Assembly: GCA_944377365.1 (NCBI GenBank)
Contig: CALWEQ010000007.1
Coordinates: forward strand, 1-64,000
From: an uncultured Clostridia bacterium
GTDB taxonomy: Bacteria > Bacillota > Clostridia > Christensenellales > UBA1242
DNA length: 64,000 nt
Direction: 5' to 3'
Position numbers and translations under genes: made by a program. Of this stretch, positions 34,041-43,529 are shown piece after piece (the stretch's first letter is position 1; each line of letters opens with the position of its first letter). The notes beneath the pieces are model-generated. The model ran no database searches. It had not been told where the DNA came from and saw nothing but the letters and a program-made list of their open reading frames with translations.

Positions 34041-36068
34041 ATGAAATTTAATGTTGCCAATCAACCATTTAAATTAAATTTTAGGCCTATGGTTGTAGTG
34101 TTTTTAAGCTTTTTGTTTGGAATAGTTTCTGCGCGTTATCTTTATGGCGGAGAATTGTTTTATGTAATATTAGTAGTTCTTTCTTTAGGTGCAGTTTTAA
34201 TTTACGGATTTTTAAGAAAAAAATATTTGTTCTTAATTCTTGCAGTAGTTTTTTTCTTCGCAGGAAACGCTGGTTTTTTTATTAGTTACAATTCTTATTC
34301 AGCAGTGGACTATCAAAATGTGTTTGTAGTTGGCAGGGTAAACGATAAGATTGAAAGAGAAGAAAATTACTATAGTTTGATTTTAGAAGACGTTTCTGCA
34401 AATGAAGAGCAAATAGGGAATGTAAGTTTGTATGTTTGGTCGCCAAAGGAAGAGATAAAAACAGGAGACGTCCTCTTTTTTACAGCAGATTTAGATTCGA
34501 TTAAAATTTTTACTCTAAATTCTTTTAACACATGGGCTTTTAGAAGAAACATAACGCACAACTGTTTTGTAGAAGGTTCAAAAATACAGCTTGTAAGTGG
34601 AGAGGCAAAATTTGATGAGTCGGCAAGATTACGGATCAAAGATTTGATATATTCAAACATGAGTGAAAAAAGTGCAAGTGTTGCATATGCCCTTGTCACA
34701 GGAGATCAAGCCCTAGTGCAAACTGACGTCAATCAATCTTACAGGGATTCCGGCCTTATTCACATACTTTCGGTGTCGGGTTTGCACATTACCTTTTTAG
34801 CAACTCTTGTTGCATGGATATTAAAACTTTTAAAGGTAAATCGTTATGTAAATTTTGGAATAACATTTTGTATTTTTTTGATGTATTCTTATATTTGTGA
34901 TTTTTTACCATCTGTTGTTAGGTCGGTTATTATGGGGCTAATTTTTATAGCATCTGGGCTGTTTGGAAGGGCATATGATGGTCTTTCATCACTTTCAATT
35001 GCTGGAATATTAAATTTGTTTATTTCTCCTCTTTATGCGTTTGATGTTGGTTTTCTGATGAGTTATGCTTGTGTTGGTGCAATTTACATTTTACAACCTA
35101 TTTTTTCAAAGTGTTTAAGAAAGATTTTTCCAAACAAAGTTGCCGATTTGTTTGCGCTTTCTTTTGCGACACAAATTGGCATACTGCCATTTTTGGCATC
35201 GTTTTTTAGTACGCTAAATTTATTGAGTTTTTTTAGCAATTTAATTGTTGTGCCAATTTTTGCAATACTTTTCCCCGCCCTTATAATTCTTGTGTTGCTA
35301 GCTTTATTGATAGCACCGGCTGGTGTTTTGCTTGTAGGAGTTGATTGGGGATTACAAATTGTGCTGGTGATTGCAAGCTTTTTTGCCTCAACCGATCTTC
35401 AACTATCGCTCAATGCACTTGATCCTATTGCAATAACGTTGTTATATATGGTTTGCATTGTTGCTAGTTACTTTTTTATGGCATCAATAAGAAATAAATA
35501 TGCCGTGACGGTGTTACTTTCAACGTTGTTTGCTTTGTTTACATTGTTGTCTCCGCTATTTTATACTCGGGGCAGTCAAGTCAGTGTTATAGAAACATAT
35601 GGTTCTTACAATATGGTTGTAGAATCAAAATCTGGTCAAACATTATGCTTGGGAGAGCCAGTTTTTAAATTAAATGATTATTTTAAAGTAAGTGGTTTAA
35701 ATCATTTTGACTACGTGCTTGGAAGCGTTGTGCAAGTTGAAAACGCAGAAATTTTGCCATCTGGTGAAGGTCAAGCAGGCGATTTTAATTATAAATCTGA
35801 TGGGGGCATTTTTGTTGTGGAGTTTGATGGCATTAAAATTCTCTTTACAAATGACGAATCAATAAGTTATAATGATAAAGAAAAATTGCGTGAAATTTTA
35901 GCAAAAGAAAGATTTGATTTTGTGTTCATCAAAGAGTATGATTTTCCTATCTCAAAAACTTACGTTGCAACTAGCGATAAAAAAGGTTTGTATGCAGACA
36001 TATCACTTCAAAATTTAGGCAATTTTACTTACAATTTCGAAAAGAATTTTGCTTGGGGGATTGATTGA
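34041..36068 (+). CDS. comEC: ComEC/Rec2-family DNA uptake channel protein
   Basis: The protein has 675 residues. ComEC imports single-stranded DNA through the membrane. The N-terminal helices are followed by a DUF4131-type domain, and the core competence domain is seen in LIHILSVSGLHITFL (about 240-254) and DFLPSVVRSVIMGL, with about ten helices. The C-terminal part (about 515-675) has the position of the usual metallo-beta-lactamase domain but lacks the HxDxDH metal motif. A separate MBL gene lies at 37843. ATG 34041 has no Shine-Dalgarno; a TAAAAT box ends 9 nt upstream. The holA start overlaps the stop. Confidence 0.88.
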   Translation: MKFNVANQPFKLNFRPMVVVFLSFLFGIVSARYLYGGELFYVILVVLSLGAVLIYGFLRKKYLFLILAVVFFFAGNAGFFISYNSYSAVDYQNVFVVGRVNDKIEREENYYSLILEDVSANEEQIGNVSLYVWSPKEEIKTGDVLFFTADLDSIKIFTLNSFNTWAFRRNITHNCFVEGSKIQLVSGEAKFDESARLRIKDLIYSNMSEKSASVAYALVTGDQALVQTDVNQSYRDSGLIHILSVSGLHITFLATLVAWILKLLKVNRYVNFGITFCIFLMYSYICDFLPSVVRSVIMGLIFIASGLFGRAYDGLSSLSIAGILNLFISPLYAFDVGFLMSYACVGAIYILQPIFSKCLRKIFPNKVADLFALSFATQIGILPFLASFFSTLNLLSFFSNLIVVPIFAILFPALIILVLLALLIAPAGVLLVGVDWGLQIVLVIASFFASTDLQLSLNALDPIAITLLYMVCIVASYFFMASIRNKYAVTVLLSTLFALFTLLSPLFYTRGSQVSVIETYGSYNMVVESKSGQTLCLGEPVFKLNDYFKVSGLNHFDYVLGSVVQVENAEILPSGEGQAGDFNYKSDGGIFVVEFDGIKILFTNDESISYNDKEKLREILAKERFDFVFIKEYDFPISKTYVATSDKKGLYADISLQNLGNFTYNFEKNFAWGID

Positions 36069-37006
36069 AAACTTTAAAGAAACGTTTAAATGAAGGTATT
36101 GCAAGCGTCTACATTGTTCAGGGCGATGACTTTTATTTGTTTGACAAAGCCTTAAATATGATTAAAAACGCATGTAAAATCACTTTGGAAGATTTTAATA
36201 TTTCCAGTTTCGACAGTGAAAACTTTTCTTTAGAAAAAATTTTTGAAGCAACTGAAATGTTGCCAATGGTTGATGCCAAAAAACTTGTCGTCATTAAGGG
36301 TGGCAATCTTAAAGAAAGCGAAAAAAAAAGAATGGAGCAAATGCTATTAAAAATTCCAAAGACTACCTGCGTTGTTGTATTGGATTACAACAAAACCTTC
36401 GACTTTTTAAAGAAAAGCTTTACGTTTGTTGATGCAAACAGAATGGATAGAGAAACTGTAAAAAAATTAGTAAAAGCATATTTAGCAAGGCAAAACAAAG
36501 AGATAAGCGCTGACGCACTTGACACACTAATTGATTCAACAAACTGTTATTTGACGAGAATAATGATGGAACTTTCAAAGCTTTGTTGTTATGATTTAGA
36601 AAACACTTTAATAACAAAAACTATGGTTGATGATGTGGTTGTTAAGGATATTGAATATTCAGTGTTTGAACTAACTGAAGCATTATCAAAAAAAGATGGG
36701 GACAAGGCTTTAAAGCTTTTAAATTACATGGGAAATGACAACGGTGTTTTTTCTTTGATAGCCAACCATTTTAGAAGGCTGTTTTACTCTTCTATTTCTG
36801 ATTTAAGCAACAGTGATCTTGCCAAATTGCTTGGGGTTAAAGAATATGCAATTTTAAAAGCAAGGCAACTTGCAAAAGGTTTTTCTAAAGCGCAATTGAA
36901 AAAGATAAATATGCTCTTTGAAGAATATGATTATATGGTAAAATCTGGGAAAATGTTGCTATCAAATGCTTTGCATCTTTTGGTGTTTAATATAATATAT
37001 GTGTGA
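36065..37006 (+). CDS. holA: DNA polymerase III delta subunit
   Basis: The 313-residue clamp-loader subunit opens the beta clamp. Landmarks are VYIVQGDDFYLFDKAL, the segment EATEMLPMVDAKKLVVI, and the C-terminal FSLIANHFRRLFY and LARQ-like LAKGFSKAQLKKI. TTG 36065 follows GGGGGA and overlaps the comEC stop by 4 nt. comEC followed by holA is a common Firmicutes order, which supports both calls. Confidence 0.92.
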   Translation: MKTLKKRLNEGIASVYIVQGDDFYLFDKALNMIKNACKITLEDFNISSFDSENFSLEKIFEATEMLPMVDAKKLVVIKGGNLKESEKKRMEQMLLKIPKTTCVVVLDYNKTFDFLKKSFTFVDANRMDRETVKKLVKAYLARQNKEISADALDTLIDSTNCYLTRIMMELSKLCCYDLENTLITKTMVDDVVVKDIEYSVFELTEALSKKDGDKALKLLNYMGNDNGVFSLIANHFRRLFYSSISDLSNSDLAKLLGVKEYAILKARQLAKGFSKAQLKKINMLFEEYDYMVKSGKMLLSNALHLLVFNIIYV

Positions 37007-37015
37007 GGTGTGGAG

Positions 37016-37846
37016 ATGTTTGGACGTAAGCCTAAAATAGGAATTGTTTTTGGTGGCGGAGGCGCTAGAGGATTTTCACATATTGGTGTTGTGAAAGCAC
37101 TACAAGAATTTGGCTTGAATTTTGATTATATTGCTGGAACCAGCGCAGGCTCTATTATAGGGGCACTTGTCGCGGCAGGTAAAAGCTGGGAAGAAATTTA
37201 TGCCGAAGCAAAAAAATTAAAAACAAAAGATATCAGAACAAGCAAGTTGCCACTAGTGCCATCAAAAACAGATGGCATTCAACTTTTAATGAAATCAATA
37301 TTGGGCGATATAAACATAGAAGATTTAAAAACTCCTTTTTCTGCTGTAGCGGTAAACATTAAATCCACAAAAGAGGTTTGTTTGTCGCATGGCAATTTAG
37401 CAAAAGCAGTGGCGGGTTCATGTTGTGTTCCTGGTGTGTTTGTGCCTGTTGAATTTGATGACATGCTACTTTGTGACGGAGGATTGCAGAACACCATTCC
37501 AGCGGACATTCCTAGATACTTTGGTTGTGATTATGTAGTAGCTGTAGACTGCCACAAAGAGCGAACTTATGGCACAGATTCACAAAAGCTTTTTGACGTG
37601 CTTAGTTGTGCAATAAGAATTTTGATGAAAAGTAATGCTGTAAAAGGTTATGTAAATGCAGATGTGGTCATTGCCCCGGAAACTAAGAGGTTTAAAGCGA
37701 CAAGAGCCGAAGGCATAGATGAAATGCTAGAAGAAGGCTACCGTGCAACAATAGACGTAATCCCACAAATTATGAAATTGTTTAAAAAAGGGAAGCCTTT
37801 TAGACTAAAAAAATATTCTGATCCAAGTGAGATTGATTTTGTATGA
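37016..37846 (+). CDS. Patatin-like phospholipase
   Basis: The 276-residue protein has the patatin hydrolase signatures: oxyanion loop GGGGARGFSHIG, nucleophile serine in GTSAGS (near residues 44-49), and catalytic aspartate in DGG (LCDGGLQNTIPADIP). It is of the RssA/YlbK type and probably hydrolyses a membrane lipid ester. The start at ATG 37016 follows GAGGTG; a GTG at 37010 is an alternative. Its TGA overlaps the next ATG (ATGA). Confidence 0.9.
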   Translation: MFGRKPKIGIVFGGGGARGFSHIGVVKALQEFGLNFDYIAGTSAGSIIGALVAAGKSWEEIYAEAKKLKTKDIRTSKLPLVPSKTDGIQLLMKSILGDINIEDLKTPFSAVAVNIKSTKEVCLSHGNLAKAVAGSCCVPGVFVPVEFDDMLLCDGGLQNTIPADIPRYFGCDYVVAVDCHKERTYGTDSQKLFDVLSCAIRILMKSNAVKGYVNADVVIAPETKRFKATRAEGIDEMLEEGYRATIDVIPQIMKLFKKGKPFRLKKYSDPSEIDFV

Positions 37847-38904
37847 GGAAATTAAACTTTAAATATTTTTCCAAAAAATCCCTTGTTGTAAGGCTTACAC
37901 TTAGCGCTTTGCTAATAGCATTTTTAATCTTGATTTTTCTGTTTGAAAGCCAAATTTCTAGGTTTGTTTACAAATGGGACGAAAATCAAATTAATTCGAC
38001 TAGTCAAGTAAGTTTTATTGATGTTGGGCAAGGTGATGCAACTTTGCTTGAATTTTGTGATGGGAAAAAGATGCTTGTCGATTGTGGTGCTAAAAGCTCT
38101 GCCGATGAACTTGTTGCTTATTTAAAGAATAGGCAAATAAAAACGATTGACTATTTTCTTGTTACTCATGCAGACGCCGATCATGTTGGCGGAGGTGTTG
38201 CAATATTTGAAAATTTTGATGTTTTAGAATTTTATCGACCTATGACATATTCATCGTCTGAAGAAAAAATTGAAGATTATCCAGTTCATGACACGATTGT
38301 TTATGACGATTTAATCAAAGCATCAATTGATGAGCAGTGCAAGATGTTTTTTACATCAAATGCGATTTCGTGGGGGAGTGAAAACGGAGATTATTTTGTG
38401 CAAGTGCTTTATCCAGACAAAGCTTATGACGAAAATAATGACAGTTCCGCTGTAATAAAGGCAACAATCGAAGATGTTACATATTTGCTTATGGGTGACG
38501 CAGACATAGGCATAGAAAACAAATTGATTGAAGAGTATGGCGCGGAGCTTCACTGTGATGTTTTAAAAGTAGGACATCATGGTTCAGACACATCTACTAG
38601 CGAAGAGTTTGTTAGAGTTGCAAGTCCAAATTATTCAATAATAAGCGTTGGAGAAAACAGCTATGGGCACCCAACACAAGAAGTTCTTGATATTTTAAAT
38701 AACTTTGGTAGCACAGTTTTGACGACATTAGAAAAAGGAGACATTCTTTCTTTAATCGGCAATGGTCGCATGCAGATCATAGGAGTTGATGGAAAACACA
38801 TCGATCTTGCTATGATAACAGTGATAGTTTGTTTAATTGTCCTAGCTTTGTTTGGTATACCAGACTTACCAAAAAGGCAAGATAAAACAAATAAGAAAAA
38901 TTAG
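37843..38904 (+). CDS. ComEC-type metallo-beta-lactamase, membrane anchored
   Basis: The protein has 353 residues. An N-terminal helix (about 17-36) is followed by the ComEC/Rec2-type MBL domain: FIDVGQGDATLLEF, the metal motif HADADHVGG (near 109-117), LLMGDAD, and KVGHHGSDTSTS. A second hydrophobic helix lies near the C-terminus (about 325-345). This is the hydrolase half usually fused to ComEC, here encoded three genes further down the same operon. It may degrade the incoming DNA strand or a nucleotide; proof is lacking. Confidence 0.88.
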   Translation: MRKLNFKYFSKKSLVVRLTLSALLIAFLILIFLFESQISRFVYKWDENQINSTSQVSFIDVGQGDATLLEFCDGKKMLVDCGAKSSADELVAYLKNRQIKTIDYFLVTHADADHVGGGVAIFENFDVLEFYRPMTYSSSEEKIEDYPVHDTIVYDDLIKASIDEQCKMFFTSNAISWGSENGDYFVQVLYPDKAYDENNDSSAVIKATIEDVTYLLMGDADIGIENKLIEEYGAELHCDVLKVGHHGSDTSTSEEFVRVASPNYSIISVGENSYGHPTQEVLDILNNFGSTVLTTLEKGDILSLIGNGRMQIIGVDGKHIDLAMITVIVCLIVLALFGIPDLPKRQDKTNKKN

Positions 38905-38914
38905 TTTAAATTAA

Positions 38915-38943
38915 TTTGGTAATAATTTAAAGTATGGTAAAAT
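38915..38943 (+). promoter_or_regulatory. Promoter of the leaderless kinase-like gene
   Basis: TTTGGT (38915-38920), a 17-bp spacer, and TAAAAT (38938-38943), ending 6 nt before ATG 38950. The -35 box is poor. Confidence 0.45.
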
Positions 38944-38949
38944 GAATGT

Positions 38950-39432
38950 ATGAAAAAATTGGGATCGAGTATATTGGTGCTTTGCCTTAATGAGAGTGTA
39001 GGTTCGGGTCTTTCGAAAGAATTGGCAGATTTTTTAGGGCTTCATTTTGCAAACGCAAAGCATATAGTTGAGTATGATCTTTTTGACTCTGAAGACATGA
39101 TTAAAAAATGTGGAATGGCCTATTTTAAAAAACGTGAGAAGTCATCTTTAAAATCTCTTTCAAACTTTGAAGATTCAGTAATATTTTTAAATTACGATTT
39201 GTTTGTAAACAATCAAACATCATTCAAAAAAATTAGCCCAAAAATATATGTAAAAATTGCAAAGCGAAAGCTTGACAAAAAAAATGATGTGATAAATTTA
39301 ATGGCCTATGAAGAAAGAGACAAGCTTTTACAAGAAAAAGCTGATGTAACCGTTGAGGTTTCAGGCGAAAGCAAGGGAGCTTTAAACAAAATTATTAAGG
39401 AGTTGAAACGAAATTATGAAAAAAATAGTTAA
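38950..39432 (+). CDS. Shikimate-kinase-like protein with degenerate P-loop
   Basis: The protein has 160 residues. The pattern ADFLGLHFANAKHIVEYD then DSEDMIKKCGMAYFKKREK and SLKSLSNFEDSVIFL follows the shikimate kinase order (substrate aspartate region, then the acidic helix and lid). The P-loop reads VGSGLSKEL, so the Walker lysine and following serine/threonine are lost or displaced. It may be a non-catalytic or altered kinase. It overlaps the transketolase gene by 17 nt and is expected to be translated with it, which ties it loosely to the pentose/shikimate interface. Confidence 0.6.
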   Translation: MKKLGSSILVLCLNESVGSGLSKELADFLGLHFANAKHIVEYDLFDSEDMIKKCGMAYFKKREKSSLKSLSNFEDSVIFLNYDLFVNNQTSFKKISPKIYVKIAKRKLDKKNDVINLMAYEERDKLLQEKADVTVEVSGESKGALNKIIKELKRNYEKNS

Positions 39433-41380
39433 AAAATCTATAGATTATTTGAAAGCGCTTACCGCAGAAATGGTCTCTAATGCAAAGTCGGGTCACACAG
39501 GGACTGCACTCGGAGCTTCGTCTATTTTGTTTGCACTTTTTAAAGACCATTACAATTTTGATGTTTCTGACACTGATTTTTTAAATCGTGACCGCTTTGT
39601 TTTGTCAGCGGGTCACGCAAGTGCACTTTATTATAGCTTGCTTTCAATGTTTGGATTTGACGTTTCACTTAAAGACTTGCAATCGTTTAGAAAATTTGGT
39701 TCGCCAACCACAGGTCATCCAGAATTTGGGGTTATTGGTGCAGTTGAAACAAGCACGGGACCTTTGGGGCAAGGCGTTGCAAATGCTGTTGGCATGGCGA
39801 TCGCGGAAAGCTTTTTGGAAGAAAGATTTAATGCGATAGGCTTTCCGATCATAAACAATTACACTTATTGTTTTGCTGGTGATGGCGATTTAATGGAGGG
39901 AGTAGCATTAGAGGCATGCTCTGTTGCAGGAAGTTACAATCTAAACAAGTTCATCTTGCTTTATGACAGTAATGATGTGACAATTGATGGAAGGAAAGAA
40001 CTTTCTTGTCGTGAAAATGTTTCCAAAAAGTTTAAAGCGATGGGGTTTAAAGTCATAACTGTTAAAAAAGGCAATAACTACGGTTCTTGTACGCGTGCAA
40101 TTGCCAGAGCAAAAAAATCTAAAAAGCCTACAATTATAATTTTTAAAACTACAATTGGCATAGGAACAGAACAACAAGGCACGAGCGCAATGCATTCTCA
40201 TCCGCTTTCGGCTGATGAGCTAAAAACATTTAAATCAAAGTTAGGTATAAAAGAAAGCTTTTTTGTCCCAAGCGATGTGCGTGATTTTTGTTTACAATCC
40301 ACAATCGCTGGAAAGCTTGCGCATGAAAAATGGAATCAAGATTTAGCCGTTTATGGAACTACTCATCCTGAATTATATAAAAAATTGTTAACCTTTTTTG
40401 ATAGCAAAAAAATTGATTTTGAAAAACTTGCCAGCAATGAAAAATTTAATGAATTGAGTATGCGCGATATAAGCAGTTTAATGCTAAACGAATTATCAGA
40501 AAAATTTCCACAAATATTAGGAGGCTCGGCTGACGTAGCATCATCGACGAAAGCATTTTTAAAAGACGGTGGAGATTTTGTCGCGGGAAACAAAAGAGGG
40601 AAAAATCTTCACTTTGGAATTCGAGAGCATGCGATGGCTGGAATCAACAATGGAATAGCTTTGTATGAAGACTTTTTACCTTTTGATTCAACATTTTTGT
40701 CATTTTCAAACTACATGATACCAGCTCTTAGGATGCGTGCCATGATGAAACTTCCTGTGCTTGACATTTTGACACATGATTCTGTTTTAGTTGGAGAAGA
40801 TGGGCCGACTCATCAACCAATAGAACAACTCGGTCAGCTTAGAAGCATCATAGGCCTCAACATTTTTAGGCCATGTGATGCAAACGAAGTTGCGGCTGCA
40901 TACAAATATTATCTAACTGAACGTCAGCCAGTGACTTTAGTTCTAGCAAAACAAAAGATTGAAGCCAGTGGTTTAAGTTCTGTAAAAAACGCGCTTATGG
41001 GAGGTTATGTTTTAAAGCCGGCAAGCAAACCCAAAGTTGTGTTTTACAGTAGTGGTAGTGAAATTCCTCTTTCGCTTGCCGTTGCTAACGAACTTGAAAA
41101 AATGCACATATCATCAAGTGTTGTCAGTATGCCTTGTATGTCGATTTTTGATGCACAATCCGAATCTTATAAGGCAAAGGTTCTTCAAAAAGAAGCAGAT
41201 TTGAAGGTTGTGATAGAAGCATCAAATGATCCAAGTTGGTATAAGTATTTATCAGAAAAAGACTTAAAGATAGAGGTGGAAAAATATATGTCTAGTGCTG
41301 ATGGCGCAACAATCTATCAAAAGGCAGGTTTTTCTGTAAAACAAATTTTACGAAAAATTCTTAAAAAACTCAAAATTTGA
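39416..41380 (+). CDS. tkt: Transketolase
   Basis: This 654-residue TPP enzyme of the non-oxidative pentose phosphate pathway moves two-carbon units between sugar phosphates. Landmarks are NAKSGHTGTALGAS, DRFVLSAGHASALYYSLL, the TPP motif GDGDLMEGVALEACSVAG with ...DSNDVTIDG, the central HFGIREHAMAGINNG and LTHDSVLVGEDGPTHQPIE. The second half has the transketolase C-terminal domain (near 530-650). Full length for the family in one chain. It starts within the upstream gene. Confidence 0.97.
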   Translation: MKKIVKKSIDYLKALTAEMVSNAKSGHTGTALGASSILFALFKDHYNFDVSDTDFLNRDRFVLSAGHASALYYSLLSMFGFDVSLKDLQSFRKFGSPTTGHPEFGVIGAVETSTGPLGQGVANAVGMAIAESFLEERFNAIGFPIINNYTYCFAGDGDLMEGVALEACSVAGSYNLNKFILLYDSNDVTIDGRKELSCRENVSKKFKAMGFKVITVKKGNNYGSCTRAIARAKKSKKPTIIIFKTTIGIGTEQQGTSAMHSHPLSADELKTFKSKLGIKESFFVPSDVRDFCLQSTIAGKLAHEKWNQDLAVYGTTHPELYKKLLTFFDSKKIDFEKLASNEKFNELSMRDISSLMLNELSEKFPQILGGSADVASSTKAFLKDGGDFVAGNKRGKNLHFGIREHAMAGINNGIALYEDFLPFDSTFLSFSNYMIPALRMRAMMKLPVLDILTHDSVLVGEDGPTHQPIEQLGQLRSIIGLNIFRPCDANEVAAAYKYYLTERQPVTLVLAKQKIEASGLSSVKNALMGGYVLKPASKPKVVFYSSGSEIPLSLAVANELEKMHISSSVVSMPCMSIFDAQSESYKAKVLQKEADLKVVIEASNDPSWYKYLSEKDLKIEVEKYMSSADGATIYQKAGFSVKQILRKILKKLKI

Positions 41381-41473
41381 AAAATGACAAAATAATTTAA
41401 AAATATTCAAAAATCTTATGTAGGCATAATTCATATAAATATTAGAATATATTTTGAAGTAAGGAGTGAAATT

Positions 41474-42361
41474 ATGTTTACAAAGAAAAGTCTTGTTTTA
41501 TCGAGCGTTGAAAATGGTTCTGAAAAAGCTGTGTTAACTTTAGAAAATGATGGTGAAATGATTAGCGGGCGATTGCGACTTTACAACTTTTTAAAAGAGC
41601 CAGACGGCATTCTCAGTTTGGGGTTTTTGGACGAAAACAAAGTAAAAAAATGTGGGCTCGCACGAGCTGGAAATATGCTTTACACATTTAAAACCGATTC
41701 TAAACTTGCCGATGTGTTTTCATGCGCAGTTGTAAATTTTTTAGGTGCAAACGTAAAACCGTTGTTGTTTGGAGCAAGTGATGGCAGTACCAATATAGAA
41801 GACATGCTTTTACGTTTAGAGGAAGATTTGCTAGACGAAAAACCAAATGTAAAAAAAATTGAGCAAGCACTTGACAGAACGGGCATAGATTATGACGATG
41901 AAATAAAAGCCGAAATAAACGAGGCTCTTGACAAAGAATTTGAATGCAATGACAAATGTAAAAATTGTAAATACAAAAATTCTTTTTTTTCAATTCAGCA
42001 AGAAGAAAAAGCAGATGAAAAACCATCTTTTATTGGCGACATAAAAGGGCAGATTGATGACCTTTTTGAAAACAATCCAAAAGAAAGCTTTTTGGAGGAA
42101 ATGATTCCAAATTCTAAATGGGTTAGAGTCGAATTTGATGGCGAAGGTGATTACTATATTCTCGGTTTAGTTTATGAAAATTCTAAAATAAAATATGTTT
42201 GTTATGGAGTCCCTGGTGTCTATCAAAAAACACCACCAAAACAGCTGTCGGGCTATCCAGTTTGGTTTCCTCTCGACAGTGAAAAACGTGAAAGTTTTGG
42301 TTACTGGTTGACTTATCAAGACGCAGAAAGTGGAGAAAGCATAAAAGCAATATTAGATTAA
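41474..42361 (+). CDS. Unknown protein with central cysteine cluster
   Basis: The protein has 295 residues. The first 130 are a beta-rich domain (KKSLVLSSVENGSEKAVLTL). A helical linker contains the cluster CNDKCKNCKYKNS (about 158-170), three cysteines in a CxxxCxxC pattern that could bind zinc. The C-terminal domain (about 215-295) includes NSKWVRVEFDGEGDYYILGL and YPVWFPLD. No signal or membrane segment. AAGGAGTG precedes ATG 41474, and a hydrolase gene follows 11 nt downstream. I do not recognise the family. Confidence 0.65.
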   Translation: MFTKKSLVLSSVENGSEKAVLTLENDGEMISGRLRLYNFLKEPDGILSLGFLDENKVKKCGLARAGNMLYTFKTDSKLADVFSCAVVNFLGANVKPLLFGASDGSTNIEDMLLRLEEDLLDEKPNVKKIEQALDRTGIDYDDEIKAEINEALDKEFECNDKCKNCKYKNSFFSIQQEEKADEKPSFIGDIKGQIDDLFENNPKESFLEEMIPNSKWVRVEFDGEGDYYILGLVYENSKIKYVCYGVPGVYQKTPPKQLSGYPVWFPLDSEKRESFGYWLTYQDAESGESIKAILD

Positions 42362-42372
42362 AAGGAGAACAA

Positions 42373-43308
42373 ATGAAAATATTTGCAATTATTGGTCTTG
42401 TAATAATTGGCTTGATGCTCCTAGCCATGATAATGTATTTGGTTGTCGGAAGAATTTGTTTTAAAATAGCTTTCGCGAGAAAAAGTACAGCGAGCCGAAT
42501 AGTCAACAAGGAGATGAACAAAGTCATTGAGCAATATAAGATTGATTTTTGTTGGTGGGAAAAGTTTTCTTTCGAGACTTTATCAATAAAATCAAGAGAT
42601 GGTTTGAAACTTATCGGACATTTTTTGCCTAACAATTCAAACAAACTTGCTATAATTGTGCATGGATATGGTGCAGATTACAAAGAAATGCAACAATATG
42701 CGAAGTATTTTGTAGAAAAGAATTATAATATTTTAGCAGTTGAAAATCGTGCCCATGGCCAAAGCGAAGGGAAGATGATTGGAATGGGCTGGCTTGACCG
42801 ACTTGATGTTGTTGATTGGATAAACTTTATGATTGAAAAAAATCCCAATTATCAAGTAGTCCTCTTTGGTTTGTCAATGGGTGCGAGCACGGTTTGTATG
42901 ACAAGTGGAGAAGCATTGCCATCAAACGTAAAGGCTATAATTTCCGACTGTGCTTTTGACAATGTCTTCGATGCGTTTAAATACGTTTTAAAGAAAAGAG
43001 CGCACCTTCCATCTTGGCCGTTAATGAATGTTTTTAATTTGTATATGAAAAATGCTTACAATTACGACATGAAAGAGGCAGATGCAAAAAAAATGCTAAA
43101 AAAATGCAAGGTTCCAATTTTATTTATTCATGGAGACGCCGACGATTTCGTTCCAACTTACATGGTGCACAAACTCTATGAAAGCACAGACGAAAGATTA
43201 AGAGAGCTTTTCATAGTTGAGGGTGCAGGGCATGCGCTCAGTTATCCAATCGCTGGAATTAAATATGAAAAAAAATTGAACGACTTTTTGACAAAAAACT
43301 TAAAATAA
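42373..43308 (+). CDS. Alpha/beta hydrolase, membrane anchored
   Basis: The protein has 311 residues. One N-terminal helix (about 3-26) is followed by an alpha/beta hydrolase domain: oxyanion strand AIIVHGYGADYKE, nucleophile in FGLSMGAS (near residue 175), acidic residue in LFIHGDADDFVP, and histidine in GAGHALSY. It is of the YqkD/serine aminopeptidase-type. The ester or peptide substrate is unknown. AAAGGAG precedes ATG 42373; a terminator follows at 43357. Confidence 0.88.
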   Translation: MKIFAIIGLVIIGLMLLAMIMYLVVGRICFKIAFARKSTASRIVNKEMNKVIEQYKIDFCWWEKFSFETLSIKSRDGLKLIGHFLPNNSNKLAIIVHGYGADYKEMQQYAKYFVEKNYNILAVENRAHGQSEGKMIGMGWLDRLDVVDWINFMIEKNPNYQVVLFGLSMGASTVCMTSGEALPSNVKAIISDCAFDNVFDAFKYVLKKRAHLPSWPLMNVFNLYMKNAYNYDMKEADAKKMLKKCKVPILFIHGDADDFVPTYMVHKLYESTDERLRELFIVEGAGHALSYPIAGIKYEKKLNDFLTKNLK

Positions 43309-43356
43309 TTAAATATAAGATTTGCAACTATTTTTAGTTGCCAACGTTTTAAAGCA

Positions 43357-43395
43357 AAAAAGATAATGTAATCCTAGAGAAAACATTATCTTTTT
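43357..43395 (+). terminator. Terminator after the hydrolase gene
   Basis: AAAAAGATAATGT (43357-43369) pairs with ACATTATCTTTTT (43383-43395), a perfect 13-bp stem that continues into Ts. Nothing else is seen up to nifJ. Confidence 0.85.
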
Positions 43396-43529
43396 GTTTT
43401 TTTATGAATTTAAATGCTTTAGTTTCAAAAATTTTTTAAAATTTCATTAGCCTTGATTATAAAATAAAAAACATAAATTAGATTAGATTTTTAAGTTTTA
43501 AATTAATTAAAAAATTTAAATGATTAAAT

